Positions 10,194 to 19,245 of a stretch of DNA of 64,000 nt are shown piece by piece. The notes under the pieces are model-generated. The model made no database searches. It saw only the letters and a list, made by a program, of their open reading frames with translations, and was not told the DNA's origin. Origin of the DNA: Sphingobacteriaceae bacterium (lineage in GTDB: Bacteria > Bacteroidota > Bacteroidia > UBA7662); assembly GCA_013824115.1 (NCBI GenBank), contig PNNG01000005.1, positions 129,075 through 193,074 of the forward strand, written 5' to 3'. A program made the translations under genes and the position numbers. Within the stretch, counting starts at the first letter, position 1. Each line of letters begins with the position of its first letter.

Positions 10194-11542
10194 ACTGCTT
10201 GGCTAAAACGTTTGAGGCTTGATGTGCCGTCGGGCACCCAGTAGGCATCAAACAAACTGCAGGCGTGTCTGGTAAATAGCTTTCCGGTAGGGGTTAGTTG
10301 CAGCCTGTTCTGTTGCTTTTCGAGCAAACCGTCCTCTTCCATTTGTTGGAGCATCCTGAGTTGATGGGAGTCAAAATTCCAATCTGCAGGAAGGTTTACG
10401 CTGCCCTGGCAACTCATATCTAAAATGAGTTTTTGGCGCAAGCGGTCATCTTGGCTGAGCACCAATCCTTTGTCGACGGGGAACTCCTGGTCGTCAATCA
10501 TGCGTTCCCAAAGAGCTATTTCTTTGCTGTTTTGTCCGAAAGCCGTTCCCAAATCGCTGATGGCCGATACGCCCAAACCAATGAGCAAGGGAGTAGCGTT
10601 GCTGGTATAACCCATGAAGTTCCGGTGTAAGCGTTTGTTGTGCAAAGCTTTCAACAGACTGTCGTTTGGTAGGGCAAAGTGGTCCATGCCCACATCTTCG
10701 TATCCCGCAGCTAGAAATGTTTCGCGGCCTTGTTCGTAGAGGGCCATTCTTTCGGCCGGACTGGGCAAGTGTGATTTGTCGTAAAGTCGCTGCGATCTTG
10801 ATTTCCAAGGCACATGTGCATAGCCATAAAATGCCACACGATCGGGGCGAAGGGCAATGACTTCACGCAAGGTGTTGGCCAGCTTTTCGGGTGTTTGCAA
10901 AGGAAGGCCGTAAATTAGATCATAGTTCACCGAGTTGTAGCCCAGTTTGCGGGCGTTTTCCGTGACTTCAACCAAATTTTCGAGGGGCTGAATGCGTGCG
11001 ATGAGGCGTTGCACTTCGACATCGAGGTCTTGCACCCCAAAACTTACCCGGTTAAAACCCAGTTGGCGCAGCACTTGCAAATGCTCCAAGGTGGTATTGT
11101 TTGGGTGCCCTTCAAAACTCATTTCGAGCTGGGGATGGGGTGTTGCCTGGGCGAAAATGCCCTCCATCAAACGCCGCAGTTGTTCAGGTGCAAAAAAGGT
11201 AGGCGTGCCGCCACCCAAATGCAACTCACTGATGGTAATAGCATGACCTTTAAATGCCTGCACGTACAACATCCACTCTTTCAACAACCTGTCGATATAG
11301 GGAGATTCAACCCTGTGATTATTGGTGATTTTTTTGTTGCAGCCGCAATAGGTGCAAAGGTGCTCGCAATAGGGTAGATGAATGTAAATGGCTATTCCAT
11401 CTTTCGCCTTCGTTGCCTGAAGTGCCAGTTGCACTTGCCATTCCTGGGTGTGCTGCCATGCTTCCCAATGAGGCACCGTTGGGTAGCTGGTGTATCGTGG
11501 AATAGAGGTGTTATAGCGTTCGAATAAGGGGCTGGACTCCAT
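10190..11542 (-). CDS. hemN: Oxygen-independent coproporphyrinogen III oxidase
   Basis: 450 residues, the normal length for HemN. This radical-SAM enzyme oxidatively decarboxylates two propionates of coproporphyrinogen III to give protoporphyrinogen IX without oxygen. The iron-sulfur motif CxxxCxxC is IHLPYCEHLCTYCGC (Cys59, Cys63, Cys66, plus the family Cys68). Other family blocks are LHLGGGTPTFF, NRVSFGVQDLD, YDLIYGLPLQT and YGYAHVPWKSRSQR. ATG 11542 is preferred over codons further upstream because a -7 element sits at 11560-11567, inside the longer frame. The gene is convergent with the large barrel gene and divergent from a T9SS cargo gene. Confidence 0.95.
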   Translation of the reverse strand: MESSPLFERYNTSIPRYTSYPTVPHWEAWQHTQEWQVQLALQATKAKDGIAIYIHLPYCEHLCTYCGCNKKITNNHRVESPYIDRLLKEWMLYVQAFKGHAITISELHLGGGTPTFFAPEQLRRLMEGIFAQATPHPQLEMSFEGHPNNTTLEHLQVLRQLGFNRVSFGVQDLDVEVQRLIARIQPLENLVEVTENARKLGYNSVNYDLIYGLPLQTPEKLANTLREVIALRPDRVAFYGYAHVPWKSRSQRLYDKSHLPSPAERMALYEQGRETFLAAGYEDVGMDHFALPNDSLLKALHNKRLHRNFMGYTSNATPLLIGLGVSAISDLGTAFGQNSKEIALWERMIDDQEFPVDKGLVLSQDDRLRQKLILDMSCQGSVNLPADWNFDSHQLRMLQQMEEDGLLEKQQNRLQLTPTGKLFTRHACSLFDAYWVPDGTSSLKRFSQAV

Positions 11543-11559
11543 ATTTGGATTTAAAGGCC

Positions 11560-11567
11560 CAAATATA
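11560..11567 (-). promoter_or_regulatory. hemN promoter -7 element
   Basis: On the minus strand this reads TATATTTG, an exact TAnnTTTG match, 17 bases before the hemN ATG. Just upstream is an inverted repeat GCGGGT-N6-ACCCGC (11576-11593), placed where an operator could overlap the -33 region. No clear -33 TTG was found. Confidence 0.5.
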
Positions 11568-11630
11568 TAAAAATAGCGGGTGATTATACCCGCCATTTAA
11601 GCCCCATTGCCTACAATAATTGACAAGTAT

Positions 11631-11642
11631 TTGACAAATCAA
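11631..11642. promoter_or_regulatory. TTGA-N4-TCAA palindrome between hemN and a T9SS cargo gene
   Basis: TTGACAAATCAA is a dyad of TTGA and TCAA. FNR/CRP-type sites are TTGAT-N4-ATCAA, so the half-sites match but the spacing is two bases short. It lies among three TTGAC copies (11620, 11631, 11645). A role in oxygen control of hemN is only a possibility. Confidence 0.25.
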
Positions 11643-11644
11643 GA

Positions 11645-11675
11645 TTGACCGGTTGTTACTGAAGCGCTAAATTTG
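11645..11675 (+). promoter_or_regulatory. Promoter of the small T9SS cargo gene
   Basis: TAAATTTG at 11668-11675 matches the -7 consensus exactly. A TTG at 11645-11647 is 20 bases upstream, the expected -33 spacing. The ATG at 11691 follows 15 bases later. This supports the 11691 start. Confidence 0.55.
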
Positions 11676-11690
11676 TGCAAAACATTTTGT

Positions 11691-12632
11691 ATGAAAAAGG
11701 CATTACTCACTACATTATTTGTTTTTGTTTCCATTCATTCCTTGGTCATTGCGCAAGTAAGCAATATTTACGGCGCATGGATTGAAGTTCATCCGCTAAA
11801 CGATAGTTTGGAAGTTCGTTTGATGTTGCTTTCGAAGCAAGGCGCTTTGCTTCCTATGTCTCAAACAGTTAGTCTGTTTGACATAGCCGCCAATGGCACG
11901 GTGAGTGCTTTACCTCCTATTCAACTTGATAGGTTGAACTCGGGCGATTCGGCTCAATTGCGTTTCTCTGTGTTCAGAAAAAAAATACCCATCAGAAACA
12001 CAGCTACGCTGTTTGCATGGAATGCCTGTTGTAGAGGAGCCTTGCTCAATGGAAGCACCACGGCCTCCAATGAGTCAATGGTGGCTTTTACACGTGTATT
12101 TCCCGAAAGCATGAACGGCAACCTTTTAGCCAGCACGAGAATAACCGCTTTCCCCACCATGAACTACACCCGGGGCGTATCACAAAGCGCGGTTTTGACA
12201 TGGCAAAATCCCGTGGCAAACACCACCACTACTGTGGGCATAAGTGAGCCCATAGCTGCATTGGTAAATGGACAACCGCAAGCAGTAAGCGGCACTCGTT
12301 TACCGCTGAGCAGTGAATTATTGCTGAATGGTAATGAACTCACTGTTTTGGCCCCCGAAGCTGGTAATCTGGCATTCAACCTTCAATATCAAACAAATAC
12401 CATGGTAAATGGTACGAGTTTTTTGCTTTCGCATATTGAAGCCGCTTTTCAAATCAACATTGAACAGGCCAGCAGCCTGCGAAACCTTTATGACGAGGCT
12501 GCGCAGGGTCCGCTGGAAGTATACGATATGCTCGGCCGGTTGGTTGAAAAAACCACCGAAAAGCCCACATTAAAGGCAGGCACCTACCTTTTCAAGCGGG
12601 GCAACCGCATAGAAAAAGTGATGATTTTTTAA
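11691..12632 (+). CDS. Secreted protein with a T9SS C-terminal sorting domain
   Basis: 313 residues. A signal peptide ([22 protein letters not shown]) is followed by about 240 residues with no recognised family; they are beta-rich with many Ser/Thr/Asn. The last about 50 residues carry the type A sorting-domain pattern: [17 protein letters not shown], then [20 protein letters not shown]. The protein would be exported by Sec, passed through the T9SS and processed by PorU. The usual YPNP motif at the start of the domain is not evident, so the sorting signal is a short form. A perfect -7 element at 11668 sets the start. The stop codon overlaps the convergent helicase gene by 4 bases. Confidence 0.7.
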   Translation: MKKALLTTLFVFVSIHSLVIAQVSNIYGAWIEVHPLNDSLEVRLMLLSKQGALLPMSQTVSLFDIAANGTVSALPPIQLDRLNSGDSAQLRFSVFRKKIPIRNTATLFAWNACCRGALLNGSTTASNESMVAFTRVFPESMNGNLLASTRITAFPTMNYTRGVSQSAVLTWQNPVANTTTTVGISEPIAALVNGQPQAVSGTRLPLSSELLLNGNELTVLAPEAGNLAFNLQYQTNTMVNGTSFLLSHIEAAFQINIEQASSLRNLYDEAAQGPLEVYDMLGRLVEKTTEKPTLKAGTYLFKRGNRIEKVMIF

Positions 12633-13873
12633 TTCCTGGCGTTGGCTCTGCCAAAAAACTTGCGACGTTGTGGCTTAGACTCGTTCGCTTGTTTGGGTTT
12701 GGGAGCCGGCTTGAGGGGCTTTTGGGTAGGGAAAGATGGTGGAAACGGATGGTCCATTCTCGCTGGAATAGGCTGTTTGATGAGCTTTTCAATATCCCAT
12801 ACATAAGGAAGTTCTTCTTCCTCACAGAATGAATAGGCGCTTCCGCTGGCACCCGCGCGACCTGTACGGCCAATTCGGTGTACATAGGTTTCGGGCACGT
12901 TGGTTACCTCATAATTCACTACAAACTGCAAGTCATCCACATCTATGCCTCGCGCAGCAATATCAGTAGCTACAAGCACCTGGGTTTGCCCCGATTTGAA
13001 GTTATTTAACGCCCGTTGACGTGCCTGTTGCGCTTTATTGCCGTGAATGGCCTCGGCTTTAATTCCGTTGCGCTGCAGTACTTTTACCAGCTTATCGGCC
13101 CCGTGTTTGGTTCGGGTAAAGACCAAAGCCGACGGCATGTTTTCTTCTTCCAGCAAATGCATGAGCAAGGCTGGTTTGTTGTTCCTGTCCACGTGGAACA
13201 CTTCCTGACGGATAATTTCTACGGTCGAACTCACCGGGTTCACCTTTACCTCCTGAGGATCGCGCAAAATGGTTTCGGCCAACTGTTGAATTTCGGGTGG
13301 CATAGTTGCCGAAAAGAACAACGATTGACGCTGTTTTGGTAGCACCGCTATCACTTTGCGTACGTCGTGGATGAATCCCATGTCGAGCATGCGGTCGGCT
13401 TCATCGAGCACAAAAAAGCGGATACCGTCTAAGGCAATATAGCCTTGATGCATTAAATCGAGCAGGCGACCAGGCGTGGCCACCAAAATATCCACCCCGT
13501 TTTTGAGTGCATTTACTTGAGGAACCTGGCTTACACCGCCAAAAATAACGGTATGACGAAGTGGCAAATACCTGCCATAGGCCGCCAAACTCTCGCCAAT
13601 TTGGATGGCTAATTCACGCGTGGGCGTAATTACCAAACCCCTTATGATGCGATGTTGTTGCTTGTGCCCTCCTTGGGCTTGAAAAAGCTGTTGCAACATA
13701 GGCAGCGAAAAAGCGGCCGTTTTGCCTGTTCCTGTTTGAGCGCAGCCCAATAAATCACGTCCGGCCAATACAGGTGGAATAGCTTGTTCCTGGATGGGTG
13801 TAGGCTGGGTATAGCCTTCTTCGGCCAATGCTTTAAGCACCGGCTCAATCAATTTTAATTCGTTAAATAGCAT
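12629..13873 (-). CDS. DEAD-box ATP-dependent RNA helicase (RhlE-like)
   Basis: 414 residues with all helicase motifs: Q motif [12 protein letters not shown] (about 21-32), Walker A AQTGTGKT (45-52), [16 protein letters not shown] (157-160), SAT (188-190), [12 protein letters not shown] and [10 protein letters not shown]. The C-terminal tail is short and basic ([21 protein letters not shown]), typical of the RhlE group, which acts in ribosome assembly and RNA turnover, often under cold stress. A -7 element at 14001-13994 would give a leader of roughly 120 bases. The gene body holds an imperfect parS-like sequence near 13186-13200. Confidence 0.93.
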   Translation of the reverse strand: MLFNELKLIEPVLKALAEEGYTQPTPIQEQAIPPVLAGRDLLGCAQTGTGKTAAFSLPMLQQLFQAQGGHKQQHRIIRGLVITPTRELAIQIGESLAAYGRYLPLRHTVIFGGVSQVPQVNALKNGVDILVATPGRLLDLMHQGYIALDGIRFFVLDEADRMLDMGFIHDVRKVIAVLPKQRQSLFFSATMPPEIQQLAETILRDPQEVKVNPVSSTVEIIRQEVFHVDRNNKPALLMHLLEEENMPSALVFTRTKHGADKLVKVLQRNGIKAEAIHGNKAQQARQRALNNFKSGQTQVLVATDIAARGIDVDDLQFVVNYEVTNVPETYVHRIGRTGRAGASGSAYSFCEEEELPYVWDIEKLIKQPIPARMDHPFPPSFPTQKPLKPAPKPKQANESKPQRRKFFGRANARN

Positions 13874-13993
13874 TTACTAGTGGTTTTTAACCGAGCTTCC
13901 GCATCGTCTGCGGCTTTACAGCATCCCGGAAAAAGCAATCGCAACCACCAGAATGACGAGGATTTTAAGGCCCTCTACTGAATACTCAATGCC

Positions 13994-14001
13994 CAAAGGT
14001 A
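13994..14001 (-). promoter_or_regulatory. Putative helicase promoter -7 element, long leader
   Basis: Reads TACCTTTG on the minus strand (exact TAnnTTTG). Transcription from here would leave about 115 bases before the helicase ATG. The leader contains a hairpin CCGCA-N5-TGCGG (13899-13913) and a short reading frame without an ATG start. The element sits just downstream of the end of the 12-gene minus-strand operon. Confidence 0.35.
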
Positions 14002-14021
14002 GGGAATAAAATGTTAACCGC

Positions 14022-15620
14022 CTATTTCCGGCCTGCACCACCCAAGTTCACCTCTACTTCCCAGTTGGCGCGCAGCTTAACAATTTCGGGGTAGTACCAC
14101 AGTAATTCAGGCTGTCGGCGGCTCAAATAGTCTCCGCCGTCCCATCTTCCATTGGCATTGGTATCGGCCAATAAGCGAAGTCGGTAGCCAACTGGACGAA
14201 GTTGGCGGAAAGCCATTTTATCCGTTTTATTAATGGGCAGCGTTAAGAGCAATTGGTATTGTTCGTCGAGTAATTGAATGTGCGTAAAGGAGGCAGGTAT
14301 ACTATCCACTCCGTCGAAAATCAAATCACCAAAACCTTCTGTCGACTGACTATTAAACGTAAATCGGAAGGTATCGGAGGCTGTACCCAACCAATCTACC
14401 AGAGCGCCTTTTTCAAAAAACACCTCATATCGCTTATTAGGGCGCAATGCCGGCGTTAATTGCAACTGATTGGCTGAAAATTTCCAACTCATGGCCAGGT
14501 TTCGAATGATCACCGTATCTTCTTTCCAATGAATGAGCGCCGAGTCTATTTTTTCAATAGGTCTACTGGCAATCAATTTTAAAGGTTCTAAAACCGAGGG
14601 TTGATTTCCTGCAGACAAGCCTATGCTTACGGGCTTTAGACCTGCTTCACCTCCCTTTCTATTGGCAATGGTAAGCGAATCGATTTTGCCGTCATAATAG
14701 CACAACAAGCGCAAAGTATCCTTATACACCGCTTGGTGAAATACAAATGCACTGTCGCCCATCAAATGCCACTGCAGTTTACCTTGAGTAGTATCTACAA
14801 ACTCGAGCCTCAAGCTATCAATGGGCACAGAAAAACGAAGACGCAAAGTGCCCGCATCGAGGCTTCTGCGTTCTACCAGCTTCAAAAGGGCTGCCGTATT
14901 TTCGAACAGCACCAAATCGTAAGCGCGGGATTGCTTTGTGGTATCTATTTCAATGAAACTGTCGACAAAGGCAACTGGCTCAATGGACTTGTAAAGCAAA
15001 TTGTTGTCTTTATCGTCGAATGCCAACAAGATGTAATTACCGGCACGCAAATTTTCCAAAGAAAATGCGCCCGTTTTATCGGTTTTCAGGAAATAAAACG
15101 GCTTACGCTTGAAAACCATGGAATCAGTATCACTTTCATTATCAACAGGATATAACGAAACCAAGGCTTGATCGTAGGCTTGCCTTTTGCCAGCATCTAC
15201 TACCCTGCCTTGGATAATCAGCGAATCGAGATAACTGCCTGTTGAAAATACATACCTCAGGTTTTGAAATTTATTGTTCTCATTCAAGTCGGTAAGTGCA
15301 TCCCCGAAATTGATGGTGTATGTTGTATTTGGCTCGAGTGGCTTTTCTCCTAAATCGATAGTAAGGGTGTTAAAGCGCTCAATGAATACCGGTTTCTCAG
15401 GCAACGCAGGCGTTACGCGAACATTTGCCTGATTTTGTAGCTTGACGTATTCATCGAACTCCAATTTGATGTACCGGCTCTTAAAATGAATTGATCCTTG
15501 TTCGGGGGTTGATTTCACCAATACCGGCGGCTCAGCGTCACGCGGGCCACCTGTTGGAGGTACAATATTGGCACATCCATACAAAATCAACACGCACAAA
15601 AGGCAGCCCAACAACCTCAT
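14022..15620 (-). CDS. Lipoprotein with N-terminal bacterial Ig-like (Big_5) domain
   Basis: 532 residues from ATG 15620. A lipoprotein signal ends in the lipobox LYGC (Cys16). Residues about 30-140 match the Big_5/SbsA Ig-like domain: GGPRDAEPPVLVKSTPEQG, then FDEYVKLQNQ and YTINFGDALTDLNENN. A carboxypeptidase-regulatory-like segment follows (FLKTDKTGAFSLENLRAGNYILLAF). The rest is beta-rich and unassigned. The frame is open further upstream but that part overlaps the methyltransferase gene. It lies 5 bases after that gene and is the last member of the long minus-strand operon. Probably an envelope protein; role unknown. Confidence 0.85.
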   Translation of the reverse strand: MRLLGCLLCVLILYGCANIVPPTGGPRDAEPPVLVKSTPEQGSIHFKSRYIKLEFDEYVKLQNQANVRVTPALPEKPVFIERFNTLTIDLGEKPLEPNTTYTINFGDALTDLNENNKFQNLRYVFSTGSYLDSLIIQGRVVDAGKRQAYDQALVSLYPVDNESDTDSMVFKRKPFYFLKTDKTGAFSLENLRAGNYILLAFDDKDNNLLYKSIEPVAFVDSFIEIDTTKQSRAYDLVLFENTAALLKLVERRSLDAGTLRLRFSVPIDSLRLEFVDTTQGKLQWHLMGDSAFVFHQAVYKDTLRLLCYYDGKIDSLTIANRKGGEAGLKPVSIGLSAGNQPSVLEPLKLIASRPIEKIDSALIHWKEDTVIIRNLAMSWKFSANQLQLTPALRPNKRYEVFFEKGALVDWLGTASDTFRFTFNSQSTEGFGDLIFDGVDSIPASFTHIQLLDEQYQLLLTLPINKTDKMAFRQLRPVGYRLRLLADTNANGRWDGGDYLSRRQPELLWYYPEIVKLRANWEVEVNLGGAGRK

Positions 15621-15625
15621 GAAGC

Positions 15626-16510
15626 TCACAATGGCTTTCGGAACAAATAAATCTGGCTGCTCCACAAATCTTTGCCCAGAAAAGACCTCACCCAAAAATA
15701 CTTGCCTTTAATAATGGCGGTCAAAAGCGCATCCTTCCCGCGCTTGTATTTTTCACTGAGCATGCTGATATAAAACGGATCGAAGGGCATGCCTTTGGTA
15801 CCAACCACGTCAAATCCTTGATTTTGCATCCGCTTTCGTAGCATAGTTGGAGGAAAATGATACAAGTGCCTCGGAACATCGTGCGCGGCCCACAAATTCC
15901 CATAATGAGCTGCATCTATGCTTCTGGGATTAGGTACGGCAATGATTACCCATCCACCGGGTTTGCACAAACTGTATAGCTGACTAAACCTGGTTTTGAG
16001 ATCGTGAACGTGTTCGAGCACATGCCACATGGTTATTACCTCAAATTGTTCGCTGCACCCCTCAAGCCATTGCTCAGGCTCCACCTTCAAACCTCGTTTC
16101 CTGGCTCTGGCAGCAGCACCTTCATCGGGTTCTACCCCTTGCACCTTCCAACCAGCTGCTTGCATATTGGCTGCAAAAGCACCGGTTCCGCAGCCTATAT
16201 CCAATAAGCTTCCCTTCGATTGAAGCTTTTCTATGAGCTTTCGCTTGCTGCCCAGTGTATAATTACGTACCAAACGGTAGATGGTATTTATTAATCCTGG
16301 CGCATTTTCATCAGTATGCGACACGTATGCATCGCTCTGATAATACGCGCCAATTTCTTGCTGAGCCGGGCGGGGATTGGTAAACTCCAATTCACAGGAG
16401 GTACACTTCACTATGCTAAACGATTCCTTGCTCACTGTATAATCAATACAGTGCATCACCGGGCTAAAGGTGGTGGATTCACATGCCGGACAAACACTCA
16501 ATCTTTCCAT
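15626..16510 (-). CDS. Class I SAM-dependent methyltransferase with N-terminal zinc-ribbon-like motif
   Basis: 294 residues. The N-terminus has two cysteine pairs (CPACES at 8-13 and CTSCEL about 30 residues later), a small metal-ribbon often seen in UbiG-like methyltransferases. The SAM-binding core begins with [11 protein letters not shown], followed by [10 protein letters not shown] and the motif [25 protein letters not shown] and DVPRHLYHF are typical of the Methyltransf_23 group. Substrate unknown. The start overlaps the end of mnmG by 13 bases, which indicates translational coupling. Confidence 0.9.
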   Translation of the reverse strand: MERLSVCPACESTTFSPVMHCIDYTVSKESFSIVKCTSCELEFTNPRPAQQEIGAYYQSDAYVSHTDENAPGLINTIYRLVRNYTLGSKRKLIEKLQSKGSLLDIGCGTGAFAANMQAAGWKVQGVEPDEGAAARARKRGLKVEPEQWLEGCSEQFEVITMWHVLEHVHDLKTRFSQLYSLCKPGGWVIIAVPNPRSIDAAHYGNLWAAHDVPRHLYHFPPTMLRKRMQNQGFDVVGTKGMPFDPFYISMLSEKYKRGKDALLTAIIKGKYFWVRSFLGKDLWSSQIYLFRKPL

Positions 16511-18378
16511 GCCAAACCTTTGTTTACGTAAACCATTAAAACACCGATATCTGATGGTGATACGCCGCTCACACGTGATGCTTGTCCCAAACTGCTGGGC
16601 CTTACTGCCGATAGCTTTTCTTGTGCTTCTTTCGACAATGCGGTAATGGCGCGGTAGTTAAAATCCTCCTTCATAAACACATCATCCAAATTGCTCATTT
16701 TATCTGCCATCTCCTTTTCTTTGGCGATGTAGGACGCGTATTTCAAATTGATTTCCGCCTGTTCGGCACTATCACTCCCCATGCCCTCAAGGTATTCGCT
16801 CAACAGCTTAGACCCTGCTTTTAAATCGGCAAGGTGCAGTTGTGGCCTCAACAAAAGTGTTTCTAATTTCACTTTCTGCTGTATATGTGCCGATGCTGCA
16901 CTTTCTAAAACCGGATTCATTTCTGAGGGATCCGCTGCGGTTTTCTGCAGAAACTTAATCAATTCGTTTGCTTCACTCACCTTACGATGCACTTCCTCCA
17001 TGCGCTCTTGAGATATGAGCCCCATGCGCTTGGCGTGCTCCGACAGGCGTACGTCGGCGTTGTCTTGGCGAAGCAAAATGCGGTATTCAGCCCTCGAGGT
17101 GAACATTCGGTAGGGCTCATCTGTGCCTTTATTTACCAAATCATCTATCAACACGCCTACATAGGCTTCGCTGCGTTTTAAGATGAATGACTCTTGTTCG
17201 TTGATTTTGAGGTGTGCGTTAATGCCTGCCATCATGCCCTGACAAGCGGCTTCCTCATAACCGGTTGTGCCATTGATTTGTCCGGCAAAGTACAACTGCT
17301 CCACTCCCTTTGTTTCGAGGGTTGGATACAGCTGGGTGGGCGGGAAATAGTCGTACTCAATAGCGTAGCCCGGACGGAACATTTTGGCTTGCTCGAAACC
17401 AGGTATGGTTCGTAACGCTTTGTATTGAACATCCTCGGGCAAAGAGGTAGAAAAGCCATTCACATACACTTCCACAGTATTCCAACCTTCTGGTTCCACG
17501 AAAATTTGGTGTCGCTCGCGTTCTGCAAAACGATTGATTTTGTCTTCAATACTCGGACAATACCTGGGTCCCAGTCCTTGTATTCGGCCGGCATACATGG
17601 GCGACTTATCGAATCCGGTTTTCAGAATTTCGTGCACATCGGGGTTGGTGTAAGTAATCCAACACGAGCGTTGGTATTTTAGCGATTCTGTATTGGTGTA
17701 AGAGAATTTACCAGGATTTGCATCGCCGGCCTGTTCTTCCATCTTAGCATAATTCAAAGAACGGCCATCGATGCGTGGGGGTGTGCCTGTTTTCATCCGT
17801 CCGGCCTCAAAGCCCAACGAAACTAACTGCTCGGTAATGCCATGTGCGGCTTTTTCACCTGTGCGTCCGCCTCCGAACCGTTTTTCACCAATATGTATGA
17901 TGCCGTTTAGAAAAGTACCATTGGTTAGTACTACTGCACGGGCCTTGAACACTATGCCCATAGATGTAACCACGCCCGTTACCCTGTTCCCTTCGGTTTC
18001 GATGGCCGTAACCATGTCTTGCCAAAAATCAACATTCGGGGTTTCTTCGAGCATTTGTCGCCACTCAGAAGCGAATAACATTCGGTCGTTTTGCGTACGC
18101 GGACTCCACATGGCGGGTCCCTTAGAACGATTTAGCATACGAAACTGTATAGCAGAGCGATCGCTTACTATGCCGCTGTATCCGCCCAAAGCATCTATTT
18201 CGCGCACTATTTGTCCCTTTGCCACGCCACCCATGGCGGGGTTACACGACATTTGTGCAATGGTTTGCATATTCATGGTTATGAGCAACACCTTTGAGCC
18301 CATATTGGCGGCAGCAGCAGCAGCTTCACAGCCGGCATGACCACCCCCCACTACTATGATATCGTATTGTTGATACAT
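16498..18378 (-). CDS. mnmG: tRNA uridine-5-carboxymethylaminomethyl(34) synthesis enzyme MnmG (GidA)
   Basis: 626 residues, standard length. MnmG with MnmE adds the carboxymethylaminomethyl group to U34 of certain tRNAs, using FAD and methylene-THF. The FAD-binding motif [10 protein letters not shown] is at residues 11-20, and [22 protein letters not shown] and [13 protein letters not shown] (conserved blocks) follow; the C-terminal region has the MnmE-binding helices ending in [12 protein letters not shown]. Its ATG lies a few bases from the first parS-like palindrome. In many bacteria this gene is near the chromosome origin, which fits the parS and DnaA-box signals in this window. mnmE is not in the window. 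Confidence 0.97.
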   Translation of the reverse strand: MYQQYDIIVVGGGHAGCEAAAAAANMGSKVLLITMNMQTIAQMSCNPAMGGVAKGQIVREIDALGGYSGIVSDRSAIQFRMLNRSKGPAMWSPRTQNDRMLFASEWRQMLEETPNVDFWQDMVTAIETEGNRVTGVVTSMGIVFKARAVVLTNGTFLNGIIHIGEKRFGGGRTGEKAAHGITEQLVSLGFEAGRMKTGTPPRIDGRSLNYAKMEEQAGDANPGKFSYTNTESLKYQRSCWITYTNPDVHEILKTGFDKSPMYAGRIQGLGPRYCPSIEDKINRFAERERHQIFVEPEGWNTVEVYVNGFSTSLPEDVQYKALRTIPGFEQAKMFRPGYAIEYDYFPPTQLYPTLETKGVEQLYFAGQINGTTGYEEAACQGMMAGINAHLKINEQESFILKRSEAYVGVLIDDLVNKGTDEPYRMFTSRAEYRILLRQDNADVRLSEHAKRMGLISQERMEEVHRKVSEANELIKFLQKTAADPSEMNPVLESAASAHIQQKVKLETLLLRPQLHLADLKAGSKLLSEYLEGMGSDSAEQAEINLKYASYIAKEKEMADKMSNLDDVFMKEDFNYRAITALSKEAQEKLSAVRPSSLGQASRVSGVSPSDIGVLMVYVNKGLAWKD

Positions 18379-18385
18379 ATTCTAT

Positions 18386-18401
18386 TGTTCCACGTGGAAC
18401 T
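18386..18401. other. parS-like site 1
   Basis: TGTTCCACGTGGAACT, matching TGTTCCACGTGGAACA at 15 of 16 positions, with a perfect 14-base palindrome core (18387-18400). ParB binds sites of this type to organise and segregate the origin region. It lies in the 22-base gap between ybeY and mnmG. Confidence 0.75.
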
Positions 18402-18850
18402 TATTTTATTTTCTGTTTGTCCTGTTCCACGTGGAACAACCAGCGTATTAATGCTTCTCCTTCTGCTGCCCGCATTTTCGCGGCTGTATCTTCACTCTTG
18501 TCGTCTTCACCAATGAGATGTAGAAGCCCATGAACCATCACCCTCCTCAATTCGGTTGCAAAGGTAACTTCATTTTGATGAGCATTTTCTCTAATTCTAT
18601 CTACACTCAAATAGCACTCGGCATTCACCTTAGCTTGATCTTCGGCCAAAGGAAAAGTAATTATATCTGTGTAGTAGTCGTGATTCAAAAAACGTTTGTT
18701 CATATCCAACAAATAATCATCGCTGCAAAACACATAACTCAAGTCGTCGATTTCAATCCCTCTGCTCTCAGCCACAGCCATTAACCAAAGCTTGTGTGCG
18801 TTTCTGTCTTTTAAGGGTATTGCCGTGTCGGCACTGTAAAAACGGATCAT
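18401..18850 (-). CDS. ybeY: rRNA maturation RNase YbeY
   Basis: 149 residues. YbeY is a zinc-dependent endoribonuclease used in 16S rRNA 3' maturation and ribosome quality control. The zinc motif is HGLLHLIGEDDKSED; the third histidine of the usual HGxLHLxGYDH pattern is Asp here, a substitution I recall as common in Bacteroidota YbeY proteins (GYKDK-type). Upstream blocks SYVFCSDDYLLDMNKRFL and YYTDIITFPL are characteristic. A perfect parS-like palindrome lies inside the 3' end of the gene (18423-18438), coding for the last residues. The start overlaps the RsbW-like gene by 4 bases. Confidence 0.93.
   Translation of the reverse strand: MIRFYSADTAIPLKDRNAHKLWLMAVAESRGIEIDDLSYVFCSDDYLLDMNKRFLNHDYYTDIITFPLAEDQAKVNAECYLSVDRIRENAHQNEVTFATELRRVMVHGLLHLIGEDDKSEDTAAKMRAAEGEALIRWLFHVEQDKQKIK
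18423..18438. other. parS-like site 2
   Basis: TGTTCCACGTGGAACA, a perfect 16-base palindrome identical to the parS form used by Pseudomonas ParB. The centre is 37 bases from site 1. It is embedded in the coding sequence of the last codons of ybeY. Confidence 0.85.
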
Positions 18851-19245
18851 TTCAAATCGATTGAGAATTTTGCCGCATGCGTATCATTACAGTAATGGAA
18901 ATGCCTCGTGATTTCCTTTAGAAAAAGCACACCCCTGCCTCCTTCCTTCTCTCTGTTGCCCATCAATCGGGGATCCGACAAAGCGTCCATATCAAAACCA
19001 GTGCCTTCATCGGCCACACAACAATACAACCGGCCATTCAACGCTTCCACATCAATAATAACTTGTTTGTGTGGATTTGAATGGTTTCCGTGCAGTATGG
19101 CATTGGTAATTGCCTCCGACAAAGCCAATCTTACATTAAACAGGCAGGCATCCGATACTTCAAACTCTGTTCCCAAAGTTTGAAGTATCTCCTCAACAAC
19201 CTCTACGTTGTTGGGATTACTTTGAATAATAAACCTGCCTTTCAT
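18847..19245 (-). CDS. RsbW-like anti-sigma/serine kinase ATPase domain protein
   Basis: 132 residues, a stand-alone HATPase_c_2 domain. The N box is LSEAITNAILHGN and the G1 region is VADEGTGFD; the G2 loop follows at NREKEGGRGVLFLKE. Proteins of this type (RsbW/SpoIIAB) bind ATP, phosphorylate an STAS-domain antagonist and hold a sigma factor or other partner. No STAS protein, PP2C phosphatase or sigma factor is encoded in the window. It is coupled by 4-base overlaps to DUF4175 upstream and ybeY downstream. Confidence 0.88.
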   Translation of the reverse strand: MKGRFIIQSNPNNVEVVEEILQTLGTEFEVSDACLFNVRLALSEAITNAILHGNHSNPHKQVIIDVEALNGRLYCCVADEGTGFDMDALSDPRLMGNREKEGGRGVLFLKEITRHFHYCNDTHAAKFSIDLK

